From Syntrophales bacterium (GTDB lineage Bacteria > Desulfobacterota > Syntrophia > Syntrophales > UBA2210): a stretch of DNA of 9,917 nt. The DNA lies in the NCBI GenBank assembly GCA_030655735.1, contig JAUSPK010000138.1, positions 1 to 9,917 of the forward strand, written 5' to 3'. Shown in pieces: positions 1 through 8,255 of this stretch (positions are counted from its first letter, which is position 1; each line of letters begins with the position of its first letter). The notes below the pieces were generated by a model, which was given only the letters and a program-made list of their open reading frames with translations, did no database searches and had not been told where the DNA came from. The position numbers and the translations under genes were made by a program.

Positions 1-2571
1 TGTCGGTTCATCCAGGATATAGAGTGTTCCGGTGGTCAGGCGTTTGCCCAGCTCCCTCGCCAGCTTTATCCTCTGCGCTTCGCCCCCTGAGAAGGTTGTG
101 GCGGACTGCCCCAGTTTGATATATCCGAGCCCCACATCAAAGAGGAGCTGGAGCTTTGATCGTATCGGGGGGATGTTGTCAAAGAAGGCAAGGCCCTGGT
201 TGACCGTCATATCGAGGACTTGCGCTATGCTGTTCCCCTTGTAGTGTACCTCCAGGGTGTCTCTGTTGAATCTCTTCCCCTGGCAGGCATCGCAGGTTAT
301 GTAAACATCGGGGAGGAAATGCATCTCGATCTTCTTCATGCCCTCTCCCTGGCAAGCCTCGCACCGCCCCCCCCTGACATTGAAGCTGAAGCGTCCCGGT
401 TTGTAGCCTCGCACCTTCGCCTCGGGGAGTTGACTGAAGAGGTCACGGATGTGGGTCAGGACCCCCGTGTAGGTGGCGGGGTTCGACCGGGGGGTACGCC
501 CTATCGGTTGCTGATCCATGGTAATAACCCGCTCTATGCCACCGAAATCCCGTATCTTTCGTATCCTGCCCGATTTGCCACGGTACTTGTTCAACCTGCG
601 CCGGAGCACCTTGTACAGGGTTTCGATCACCAGGGTGCTCTTCCCCGACCCGGACACGCCGGTCACGCAGGTGAATACACCGGTCGGGACCCGGATATCG
701 ATATCCTTGAGGTTGTTTTCCGATGCCCCCTCGATGATGATAAACCGGTCAGGGAGAGGCCTTCGATGTTCCGGGACTGGGATCGACAGTCTGCCCGAGA
801 GATATTTCCCGGTGAGAGAGACATCCGATCTGCGGATCTCTTCGGGGGTTCCCTGAAAGATGATCTCCCCCCCGTGCACCCCCGCTCTTGGTCCGACATC
901 TATAATGTCGTCCGCGCAGTTCATAATATCCGTGTCATGCTCGACGACGAGGACGGTATTCCCCATATCCCGCAGGCGTTTCAGCGTGGACACAAGCCGC
1001 ATGCTGTCTCGCGGGTGAAGCCCTATCGTGGGCTCATCCAGGACGTAGAGGACGCCCACAAGGCCGGAGCCTATCTGTGTGGCAAGCCGAATGCGCTGCG
1101 CCTCCCCCCCCGAAAGGGTACCGGAGGAACGCGAAAGGCTCAGGTAATCCATCCCCACGTCGATCAGAAACTGCAGCCGCACCCCGATCTCCTTCCGTAT
1201 CCTTTCCGAGATGAGGGCCTCGGTATGTGAAACGGAGAGGGTTTCAAAGAAGCGCATACATTCCCGAATCGATAATTGGCACACCTCGTCGATATTCTTT
1301 CCCCCCACCGTTACGGACAGGCTTTCCCTTTTCAGTCTCCCCCCCCCGCAGACGGGACAATTACTTATATTCATATACCGGGCGAGGTCCATCCTGGCAT
1401 GGGCATCGCCGGAGCTATCCTCCCGGTACGAGGACTCCAGCTTTTCGAGGACGCCGGTGAAGCGCCGCTCGTAAAAGTTTCTCCTCCCTCTCCTGTCGAA
1501 ATAAAACCCTATCTTTTCATCCCCCGAACCGTGCAACAGGACGTGCCGCACCCTATCGGGGAGTTTGTTGAAAGGGGTGTTTATGTCGAATCCGTAGTGG
1601 CTTGAGAGGGCCTCCAGCATCTGGTGGAAATAGACGGAATCCTTGTTCTCCCACGGAGCGATTGCCCCCTCCCGTATGGAGAGTCCAGGGTCGGGCACGA
1701 TAAGATTTTCGTCGAAATATACCTGTGTCCCCAGCCCGCCGCACTCGTGACAGGCGCCATACGGGCTGTTAAAGGAAAACATCCGCGGGGCGAGTTCCGG
1801 CATGTTGATGCCGCATTCGGGGCAGGCGTAATTCTCACTGAACAGTATCTCTTCTCCATCAAGAATCTGTATGCCGACCAGTCCCTCCGAAAGGCCAAGG
1901 GCGATCTCCAGCGAATCCCGGAGTCGCTTTCCGATGCCGGCCCTGATGATCAGTCGATCAACCACCACCTCTATGTCATGTCGTTTATTTTTATCCGGCG
2001 CGATATCCTCGGTAAGGTCATGTATTGCTCCATCGACTCGCACGCGGGCAAAGCCCTCCTTGCGCAGCCTCTTTAGTTCATTTTGAAACTCCCCCTTCTT
2101 CCCCCTGGCGATGGGCGACATGACGTTGATCTTCGTGCCTTCAGGGAGGGCTTGTACCCTGTCCGCCATCATATCGAGGGTCTGTGCCTCAATCGGTTTT
2201 CCGCAGTTATAGCAGTGGGGTATTCCTACCCGGGCGAAGAGGAGGCGCAGATAATCGTATATCTCGGTTACCGTGCCGACCGTTGACCGGGGATTGCGGC
2301 TCGCGGTCCTCTGCTCGATGGCTATGGCGGGGGAGAGGCCCTCAATCGATTCGACCTCGGGCTTATCCATCTGGCCGATGAACTGACGCGCGTAGGTTGA
2401 GAGTGATTCCACGTACCTTCTCTGTCCTTCGGCGTATATGGTATCAAACGCGAGAGAAGACTTGCCGGAACCGGACACGCCGGTTATGACAACCAGTTTG
2501 TCTCTCGGGATGTCGAGATTGATGTTTTTTAAATTGTGCTGACTCGCACCCCGTATCTTTATATGATTCAT
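1..2571 (-). CDS. uvrA: UvrA, excinuclease ABC subunit A (3' end cut by window edge)
   Basis: UvrA is the damage-sensing ATPase of nucleotide excision repair; as a dimer it scans DNA and loads UvrB on lesions. The 857 residues visible carry every family landmark up to the edge. The first ABC half has Walker A GVSGSGKS (K37), a zinc module C250/C253/C274/C277, the signature LSGGEAQ (486-492) and Walker B with LDEPT (511-515). The second half has GVSGSGKS (638-645), the zinc finger C737/C740/C760/C763 that contacts DNA, signature FSGGEAQ (827-833) and the start of Walker B (LDEPT, ending at residue 857). Full-length UvrA is about 940 residues, so some 80 C-terminal residues lie outside. The start at 2571 gives the canonical opening (MNHIKIRGASQHNLKNI), but no good Shine-Dalgarno sequence precedes it, which suggests translational coupling to the PPIase gene 35 bp upstream. 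It is the last visible gene of the minus-strand train. Identity is certain; only the 3' end is unseen. Confidence 0.98.
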   Translation of the reverse strand, partial: MNHIKIRGASQHNLKNINLDIPRDKLVVITGVSGSGKSSLAFDTIYAEGQRRYVESLSTYARQFIGQMDKPEVESIEGLSPAIAIEQRTASRNPRSTVGTVTEIYDYLRLLFARVGIPHCYNCGKPIEAQTLDMMADRVQALPEGTKINVMSPIARGKKGEFQNELKRLRKEGFARVRVDGAIHDLTEDIAPDKNKRHDIEVVVDRLIIRAGIGKRLRDSLEIALGLSEGLVGIQILDGEEILFSENYACPECGINMPELAPRMFSFNSPYGACHECGGLGTQVYFDENLIVPDPGLSIREGAIAPWENKDSVYFHQMLEALSSHYGFDINTPFNKLPDRVRHVLLHGSGDEKIGFYFDRRGRRNFYERRFTGVLEKLESSYREDSSGDAHARMDLARYMNISNCPVCGGGRLKRESLSVTVGGKNIDEVCQLSIRECMRFFETLSVSHTEALISERIRKEIGVRLQFLIDVGMDYLSLSRSSGTLSGGEAQRIRLATQIGSGLVGVLYVLDEPTIGLHPRDSMRLVSTLKRLRDMGNTVLVVEHDTDIMNCADDIIDVGPRAGVHGGEIIFQGTPEEIRRSDVSLTGKYLSGRLSIPVPEHRRPLPDRFIIIEGASENNLKDIDIRVPTGVFTCVTGVSGSGKSTLVIETLYKVLRRRLNKYRGKSGRIRKIRDFGGIERVITMDQQPIGRTPRSNPATYTGVLTHIRDLFSQLPEAKVRGYKPGRFSFNVRGGRCEACQGEGMKKIEMHFLPDVYITCDACQGKRFNRDTLEVHYKGNSIAQVLDMTVNQGLAFFDNIPPIRSKLQLLFDVGLGYIKLGQSATTFSGGEAQRIKLARELGKRLTTGTLYILDEPT

Positions 2572-2606
2572 ATCTGATTTTGCTGGTTTTGAAACACCGC
2601 GATCGG

Positions 2607-3572
2607 TTACAACCGTATCTCGACGAAGGATTTCTCCCTCAGTTCTTTCAGCCACTCCTCGAACTTTTTCTGCACCTTCTCGTTTCCGATCTTCCAGATG
2701 ATCTCTCCACGTACCTCTTCGACGGGCTTAATCCCGGCGCCCCTCCTGTCTATAATCTTGATGATGTGGAAGCCGACGGGAGATTCTATAACGTCGCTTA
2801 TCTCCCCCCTCTTAAGGCTGAAGGCCACCGTATCCACCTTGGGGAACATCATCCCCTTTTCGACGAAGCCCAGATCGCCTCCTGATCCGGCGGCGGGACC
2901 CTGAGAGTGCGTGTCCACCATGAGATCGAATGATTCCCCATCTTTCAGTTTCTCCAGTATCCCTTCCGCCTGTGCCCGCAGTGTCTTGTAGACGCCCTCA
3001 TCGGCATCCTTCGGCTTCACGAGGAGTATCTGTTGTATCCTGTTTGCCTCTTTGCCCTCATACTCGTCCCTGTGTTTGGCATAGTATTCTCCTATCTCCT
3101 CCTCGCCGACAGACACCTTGGATTTTACCGTTTTATCTATCACCTTCCCCTTTATGCGGCTTCTCCTGATTTCATCCTTGTACTCATCAAGCGTTGCACC
3201 CTCCGCGGCGAGGGTTTCCCTGAATTTCTCGACAGATATACCTTTATTCTTCAGCAGATCCTGCAGGGTCCTGTCCACCTCCTCATCCGTCACGACGACC
3301 TTCAGTTTCGCCGCCTCCTGATCAAGCAGCATGCGATCTATCAGCTGGTTCATGACCGCTATTCTGGCCTGGGCCGTCACCTCTTTCCTCTTTTCCTCGT
3401 CAGGGATCGTCTCAATCCTCTTCATAACCGGCTTGAGAGCGGTCTCCAGCTCGGAAAGAGTTATCACGTCATCATTCACAACGGCGACGATCCTGTCTTC
3501 AGAGGCGGCATAGAGCGCAGTCGAAAAGAAGATGAGAAAGATACCGGCGATAAAAAATATTTTTGATTTCAT
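2607..3572 (-). CDS. Secreted SurA-like peptidyl-prolyl cis-trans isomerase (PpiC/parvulin type)
   Basis: This is a probable periplasmic folding catalyst and chaperone that isomerises Xaa-Pro bonds, most likely in exported or outer-membrane proteins. I start it at 3572 (321 residues) rather than the in-frame ATG at 3590, because a GGGGGGA ribosome site lies about 7 bases before 3572 and the protein then opens with a proper signal peptide: MKSK, a hydrophobic core to about residue 20, and a likely cleavage site LYA|AS after residue 22. There is no lipobox cysteine. A SurA-type N-terminal region follows (DRIVAVVNDDVITLSEL, about 26-42), then a helical stretch and one PpiC rotamase domain (about 177-277) with the conserved GGDLGFV (231-237) and GFHIIKI (267-273). 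E. coli SurA has two rotamase domains; only one is present here, so 'SurA-like' is as far as I go. It sits between mfd and uvrA with 40- and 35-bp gaps and is probably co-transcribed. Its periplasmic job has no clear link to DNA repair. Confidence 0.92.
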   Translation of the reverse strand: MKSKIFFIAGIFLIFFSTALYAASEDRIVAVVNDDVITLSELETALKPVMKRIETIPDEEKRKEVTAQARIAVMNQLIDRMLLDQEAAKLKVVVTDEEVDRTLQDLLKNKGISVEKFRETLAAEGATLDEYKDEIRRSRIKGKVIDKTVKSKVSVGEEEIGEYYAKHRDEYEGKEANRIQQILLVKPKDADEGVYKTLRAQAEGILEKLKDGESFDLMVDTHSQGPAAGSGGDLGFVEKGMMFPKVDTVAFSLKRGEISDVIESPVGFHIIKIIDRRGAGIKPVEEVRGEIIWKIGNEKVQKKFEEWLKELREKSFVEIRL

Positions 3573-3612
3573 ATACAATTCCCCCCGCATTATTCATAAC
3601 TGATTTACGTTA

Positions 3613-6600
3613 TCAGAATGTTCCCCGTTCTTCAATCCCCAGTTCTCCAAGAAGGTCTTTTGCCCGGTCGATAATGTCCTTCCCCTCGAGTCCCGGCATG
3701 GAAACGATCAGCCGGTTGTCGGGTGTGAACCTCACCCCCAGTGATTTCTCTCTCGAGAGGTCTATGATTCTTACAGGGTCCACGGGACTGTCTTCACGAA
3801 AAGCGATACACATCTCCGTACCGTTGTATTCCATCTTTTTCCCCAGTATCTTCCTGAGTCCGATCTTGATCCGTATGATATCCATAAGGGTGTCTAACTG
3901 GGGAGGAACAGTGCCGTAACAATCGGCGAGATCTTCCCTGATACCCGGCAGGTCATCTTCCGAAGAAACCATCGAGATCCTCTTGTATGTCATCAACCTG
4001 GTATGCATGTCCGCTATAAAGTCATCCGGTATGAATGCGGGTATGCCGAGGTGTATCTCGGGATCGATCGCCTCTTCGGTATGCCGCTCCCCCTTCAGTT
4101 CCCGTATGGTCTTTTCCATCAGCTCCGTATAGAGCTCGTAACCAATGGCGGATACGTGTCCGGATTGGGACACGCCCAGAACGCTTCCACCCCCCCGGAT
4201 GGTCAGGTCGTGCGTCGCCACCTTGAACCCGGACCCCGGCTCCGAAAATTCCCGTGCTATAGAAAGTCTCTTCCTTGCATCGCGCGAAAGGGTCGACTCT
4301 TCGGGGATCAGGAGATACGCATACGCGTCCTCATTCCCCCGGCCGACCCGGCCCCTCAACTGGTAGAGCTGGGAGAGACCAAACCGGTCCGCGCGGTTGA
4401 TGATTATGGTGTTGGTCGCCGGTATATCCACGCCGGAGCTTATGATCGTGGTACAGACGAGGACGTTGAAGTCCCTGCGAACGAATTCGACCATCATATC
4501 CTCAAGCTCCTTCGACTTCATCTGCCCGTGCGCCACGCCTATCTTTGCGTGGGGAATCAGTTTCCCGACCAGACGCGCGATACTGTGTATGGACCGAACC
4601 CTGTCATGGATAAAGAAGACCTGCCCCCCCCGCTCAAGTTCACGCTCGATTGCGGTTTTTATGAGATCCTCATCAAATTCGGATATGTGGACCTCAACCG
4701 GACGGCGTTCCTGCGGGGCGGTATCGATGACGGACAGATCCCGTATCCCGATGAGAGAGAGCTGCAGCGTTCTGGGTATGGGAGTCGCCGTCAGGGTCAG
4801 TACATCCACAAGTGCCCGGAGCTTTTTAAGTTTTTCCTTGTGTGCTACACCGAAACGCTGTTCCTCGTCGATAATCACCAGGCCCAGATCCTTGAAGCTG
4901 ACATCCTTCTGCAGAAGCCGGTGTGTGCCGATAACGATATCCACAAGACCGCCCTGTATGTCCGCCACGATCCTTTTCTGCTGGGCGCTCGTCTTGTACC
5001 GGTTCAGGACCTCTATGCGGACGGGGTACTTTTCAAATCTTTTGGCAAATGTCCGGTAGTGCTGTTCCGCGAGGATGGTCGTGGGAACCAGGATCGCGAC
5101 CTGCTTCCCATCCATAGACGCCCTGAAGGAGGCCCGGAGCATGATCTCCGTCTTTCCGAATCCGGCGTCGCCGCATACAAGCCGATCCATCGGTTTCGAG
5201 TCGCCCATGTCGTAGTAGACATCCTCAATAGCCCGTGCCTGATCGGGGGTCTCTTCAAACTCGAAGGAAGACGAGAATTCCTCATAGTCCCTGTCAGAGG
5301 GGGAAAAGCCGTGTCCGTTCATTACCTCCCTGGCGGCGTAGATCGAAACCAGTTCCTCGGCAATCGCCCGTACCGACTGCTTGACCTTTTTCTTGACCGT
5401 CTCCCAGGAGGTACCCCCAAGCTTGTCAACCTGCGGGATGTGGCCGTCGGGACCGATGTATCTCTGTATCTGGTTCAACCGGTCCACGGGGATATAGAGG
5501 CGGTCTTTATCCCTGTATTCCAGGAGCAGAAAGTCACCTTCCGTGCCGCCGAATGTCAACCGCTCGAGCCCCCGATACAGACCGATACCGTGATCCACAT
5601 GGACAACAGCATCTCCCTTTTCCAGCTCTCCGAACGACTTGAGAAAGTATCCCTCCCGGGCACGGGTCCTGCGTCTTCTGCTGGTTTTCCTCCCGAATAT
5701 CTCTTCCTCGCTGACAACGACCGTCCTGAGACCGGGATATGAAAATCCCCTGGTTATCTTTCCCTCCCTGAGAATGAGGCCTCCCCCCTCCATATCCGCA
5801 AGATCGGAGAGAAAGGGACTGTCCGACCGGCGAACGGGGAGGGAATATCCCTCCAGGAGATGCTCCATCTTCTGGAGGTTCCCCTCCGTGCAGAGGAAGC
5901 TCACCAGCGCTCCTTCACCGATCCATAACCTGATCCTATCCGCGAGGGGGGCAAGGAGGCCCTCTTCCTCTGCGTGGCGATCAGGATCGGTCTTCAGGTC
6001 TATCTGCTCCATCTCAAAGGGGATCGGGCTTTCGGCCTGCAGCCGCTCGAAGTATATCTTCTGGAGGTCTTCGCACCTCCGGGAGATATCGTCCCACGAT
6101 GTCAGGAAAAGATCCTTTTCGAGAAAAAACCTCCCTTCATCTTCGGCCTTCCGGGCAACCCTGTCCGCGTCGTTTATGGTCTCCTCTGCGGCCTTTTCCA
6201 TAACTCCGGGACTTTCACAGATTATCAATGTGTCTCCGGAAAGATACTCAAAGAGGGTATTCAGACCGTTCGTTCCGTCTCCGGCATCCAGATCCCCGTA
6301 AAACAGCGGGAGGAACTGCGGATTCGCCAGGGAGAGCAGGTCATTCTCGAGGGTGTCGACGAGCCGGTCCCTTCGTGCATGTGAGGTTCCCGATTCATTC
6401 AGCCGGGCCCTCAGGTTCCTCAGCGCCCGCCTCTTCGATTCCTCGGACAGGATTACCTCTCCCGCCGGAGGCAGGACAAGATCAACAACCTCCCTTACGG
6501 ATCTCTGCGTCGCGGGATCAAACTCCCTTATTGATTCTATCTCGTCACCGGCAAATTCCATTCGGAAAGGGGAGGGGCACGATGAAGGGAAGATATCGAC

Positions 6601-7149
6601 AATATATCCCCTCAGGCTGAATTCCCCCGCTTTTTCCACCAGAGGGACCCTCTGGTACCCGCCTTGGATCAGCTTCTCCGCCAGCCGGTCCCGGTCCTTG
6701 AAGTCTCCGATGGAAATGGTCTCGATATAACCCTCGAAGATCCCTGCCGGCGCGACCTTCTGCATCAGGGCGCTCAATGGGGCAACCACTATGGCCGGTC
6801 TTCCCGACAGGATGCTCGACAAAACGCCCGCCCGCCCCGTGGCGATTTCATTCTGCCGGGAGAGGGTGTCGTCCGGGGGGACGATCTCCCACGGGGGGAA
6901 GAGTAGGGCATTCTCTCCTCCGAGAAAGAAGGAAAAATCACGAAAGGCATCGAGGGCCTCCCCCTTGGAGGGGGTTATGAAGAGGATTGTTTTTTTTGTG
7001 TTTCTGAAAAGGAGGGAGGCGATAAAGGCCTTCGCTGACCCCCGAAGGCCGCAGATATCCACCTGATCGTCCCCCCGATGGATCTTGTCGATGAGTGCGC
7101 GGAGGGAAGAATCCGAAAATGACGTATCTTTGTATATTCGTTTTCTCAC
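3613..7149 (-). CDS. mfd: Mfd, transcription-repair coupling factor
   Basis: Mfd is a DNA translocase that binds RNA polymerase stalled at a lesion, pushes it off, and recruits UvrA. At 1178 residues the protein is full length for the family (about 1150). The N-terminal UvrB-homology module covers about 20-350; its nucleotide loop is degenerate (GLRGSAKA), as expected because this module does not hydrolyse ATP. The CarD-like RNA-polymerase-interaction domain lies around 505-570 (HVDHGIGLY near 520). The RecG-like motor follows, with Walker A GDAGFGKT (660-667), DEEQ (761-764), TATP (787-790) and motif VI QLRGRVGRG (930-938). The C-terminal TRCF domain is about 1010-1130. The start is GTG at 7149: a TAG stop sits in frame at 7167-7165 and no other start lies between. 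The Shine-Dalgarno sequence is weak (AGAAGC), and nadA stops only 20 bp upstream, so coupling to nadA translation is likely. Long open frames on the other strand of this gene are shadows. Confidence 0.98.
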   Translation of the reverse strand: MRKRIYKDTSFSDSSLRALIDKIHRGDDQVDICGLRGSAKAFIASLLFRNTKKTILFITPSKGEALDAFRDFSFFLGGENALLFPPWEIVPPDDTLSRQNEIATGRAGVLSSILSGRPAIVVAPLSALMQKVAPAGIFEGYIETISIGDFKDRDRLAEKLIQGGYQRVPLVEKAGEFSLRGYIVDIFPSSCPSPFRMEFAGDEIESIREFDPATQRSVREVVDLVLPPAGEVILSEESKRRALRNLRARLNESGTSHARRDRLVDTLENDLLSLANPQFLPLFYGDLDAGDGTNGLNTLFEYLSGDTLIICESPGVMEKAAEETINDADRVARKAEDEGRFFLEKDLFLTSWDDISRRCEDLQKIYFERLQAESPIPFEMEQIDLKTDPDRHAEEEGLLAPLADRIRLWIGEGALVSFLCTEGNLQKMEHLLEGYSLPVRRSDSPFLSDLADMEGGGLILREGKITRGFSYPGLRTVVVSEEEIFGRKTSRRRRTRAREGYFLKSFGELEKGDAVVHVDHGIGLYRGLERLTFGGTEGDFLLLEYRDKDRLYIPVDRLNQIQRYIGPDGHIPQVDKLGGTSWETVKKKVKQSVRAIAEELVSIYAAREVMNGHGFSPSDRDYEEFSSSFEFEETPDQARAIEDVYYDMGDSKPMDRLVCGDAGFGKTEIMLRASFRASMDGKQVAILVPTTILAEQHYRTFAKRFEKYPVRIEVLNRYKTSAQQKRIVADIQGGLVDIVIGTHRLLQKDVSFKDLGLVIIDEEQRFGVAHKEKLKKLRALVDVLTLTATPIPRTLQLSLIGIRDLSVIDTAPQERRPVEVHISEFDEDLIKTAIERELERGGQVFFIHDRVRSIHSIARLVGKLIPHAKIGVAHGQMKSKELEDMMVEFVRRDFNVLVCTTIISSGVDIPATNTIIINRADRFGLSQLYQLRGRVGRGNEDAYAYLLIPEESTLSRDARKRLSIAREFSEPGSGFKVATHDLTIRGGGSVLGVSQSGHVSAIGYELYTELMEKTIRELKGERHTEEAIDPEIHLGIPAFIPDDFIADMHTRLMTYKRISMVSSEDDLPGIREDLADCYGTVPPQLDTLMDIIRIKIGLRKILGKKMEYNGTEMCIAFREDSPVDPVRIIDLSREKSLGVRFTPDNRLIVSMPGLEGKDIIDRAKDLLGELGIEERGTF

Positions 7150-7169
7150 GCAAAAAGTCTGCTTCTACA

Positions 7170-8081
7170 CTATCTCGATGCCTCCAGCATCCTGCTCAGG
7201 GCGAGGCCTGCCGGTACCCGTATATCTTCGGGCACCTGTATCACGTGCTTCATCTCCAGCAGAGAGCTGAGGATGTCATCAAGGGTCATACGCTTCATAT
7301 CCAGGCAGATCAGATGATCAGACGCGGGGATAAATGTCTTGCCGGGACTCTCCTTTTTCAACTGGTGCATAATTCCCTGCTCCGTCCCGATAATGACCTT
7401 CTGCGCCTCGGTCTGGCGGGCAAATTTCAGGATTCCCCCTGTGCTCCCGACAAAATCCGCCATTTCGATGACCTCCGGGCGGCATTCGGGATGAACGGCG
7501 ACAGGGGCACCGGGATGTGCCTCTTTCACCTTTTGCACCTCGTCCGGCAGCAGGTTATTGTGCACATAACAGAACCCCTTCCACGGGATGATCTCCTTTT
7601 CGGTAAACCGCGCGGTATACCGCGCAAGGTTCCCGTCAGGGACCATGAGGACGGTGTCCGCGTCAAGGCTGCCCACTATGCGCACGGCATTGGCGGAGGT
7701 GCAGCATATGTCGCTGTGGGCCTTGATTTCCGCCGTTGAATTGACGTATGTCACCACCTTAGTGCCCGGATGCTCCGCCTTTGCCTGTTGCAGTTCTTCA
7801 ACGGTAATCTTGTCTGCGAGGGGGCATCCCACGTCGAGGCGGGGGAGGAGGACCGTCTTGTCCGGCGACAGGATAGCAGCGCTCTCCGCCATGAATCGTA
7901 CCCCTGCGAAGACGATAACATCCGCCGTTGTCTCAGCCGCCTCGATGCTCAGGGCCAGCGAGTCACCCAATATGTCCGCGATGTCCTGAATCTCGTCGCG
8001 CTGGTAGTAGTGGGCCAGCAGGATGGCGTTCTTGTCATCGAGCAGCCTTCTGATCTTTTTCTGTGTCTCTATCATGCCCAT
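7170..8081 (-). CDS. nadA: NadA, quinolinate synthase
   Basis: NadA is a cytosolic [4Fe-4S] enzyme that condenses iminoaspartate with dihydroxyacetone phosphate to quinolinate in de novo NAD synthesis. I start it at 8081 (303 residues), since AAGGGGA lies at the right distance upstream; an upstream in-frame start at 8147 would add a non-conserved 22-residue leader lying inside the promoter region. The three cluster cysteines can be placed: C86 in GCPLAD, C171 in GFCYVH and C259 in LICLDMK. They match the spacing known for short NadA proteins such as that of Thermotoga maritima. Other conserved blocks are LLAHYYQ, VTYVNSTAE, TSANAV, HPECRPEV and GSTGGIL. The oxygen-labile cluster fits an anaerobe but does not prove one. 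Its usual partners nadB and nadC are not in the window. It is the first gene of the minus-strand train and is read divergently from moeA. Confidence 0.98.
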   Translation of the reverse strand: MGMIETQKKIRRLLDDKNAILLAHYYQRDEIQDIADILGDSLALSIEAAETTADVIVFAGVRFMAESAAILSPDKTVLLPRLDVGCPLADKITVEELQQAKAEHPGTKVVTYVNSTAEIKAHSDICCTSANAVRIVGSLDADTVLMVPDGNLARYTARFTEKEIIPWKGFCYVHNNLLPDEVQKVKEAHPGAPVAVHPECRPEVIEMADFVGSTGGILKFARQTEAQKVIIGTEQGIMHQLKKESPGKTFIPASDHLICLDMKRMTLDDILSSLLEMKHVIQVPEDIRVPAGLALSRMLEASR

Positions 8082-8130
8082 ATTGTTTCCCCTTCGTGGG
8101 GGGGATGCCTGCCCACAAATAAAGGGGTTG

Positions 8131-8157
8131 AATATACCATAGATCATATTTATTCAA
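8131..8157 (-). promoter_or_regulatory. Candidate extended -10 promoter for nadA and the genes after it
   Basis: On the minus strand TATATT (8136-8131, five of six consensus bases) is preceded by TG one base upstream (8139-8138), making an extended -10 element. A partial -35, TTGAAT, lies at 8157-8152 with a short 15-bp spacer, which an extended -10 promoter can tolerate. Transcription would start near 8124 and give a leader of about 44 nt before the nadA ATG. The hexamers are seen in the sequence; use in vivo is inferred. Confidence 0.45.
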
Positions 8158-8167
8158 GGCAGAAATA

Positions 8168-8194
8168 TTGACAAGGATACGGGTTTAATATACT
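8168..8194 (+). promoter_or_regulatory. Candidate promoter for moeA
   Basis: A perfect -35 hexamer TTGACA (8168-8173) is followed by TATACT (8189-8194, five of six consensus bases). The 15-bp spacer is shorter than the preferred 17, so strength is uncertain. Transcription would start near 8201, giving a leader of about 55 nt. It lies back to back with the nadA promoter in the only divergent gap of the window. A loose inverted repeat (ATATTT at 8146-8151, AAATAT at 8163-8168) lies just upstream and could be a regulator site. Confidence 0.5.
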
Positions 8195-8255
8195 AAGGGC
8201 CTTTTACACACAGCTTCGAGACGGCCTTTATTCCCCGGAGCCAAGGAGTTACACC

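Noticed and set aside
220..1230. 336-codon open frame on the plus strand
   Set aside because: Opposite uvrA, with no domain features and no ribosome site; a shadow of UvrA coding.
3573..3612. Hairpin ATAAC/GTTAT between mfd and the PPIase gene as a terminator
   Set aside because: Only a 5-bp AT-rich stem with no T run in the direction of transcription; it would not stop transcription.
4003..5742. 579-codon open frame on the plus strand
   Set aside because: It lies wholly opposite mfd, whose motifs are unmistakable. The translation has no recognisable domain, and such long antisense frames are common opposite GC-rich genes.
8195..8255. Molybdenum-cofactor riboswitch ahead of moeA
   Set aside because: The leader is only about 55 nt, far too short for the known Moco RNA, and no matching fold is seen; a GGCCTTT pair at 8198 and 8223 is the only repeat.
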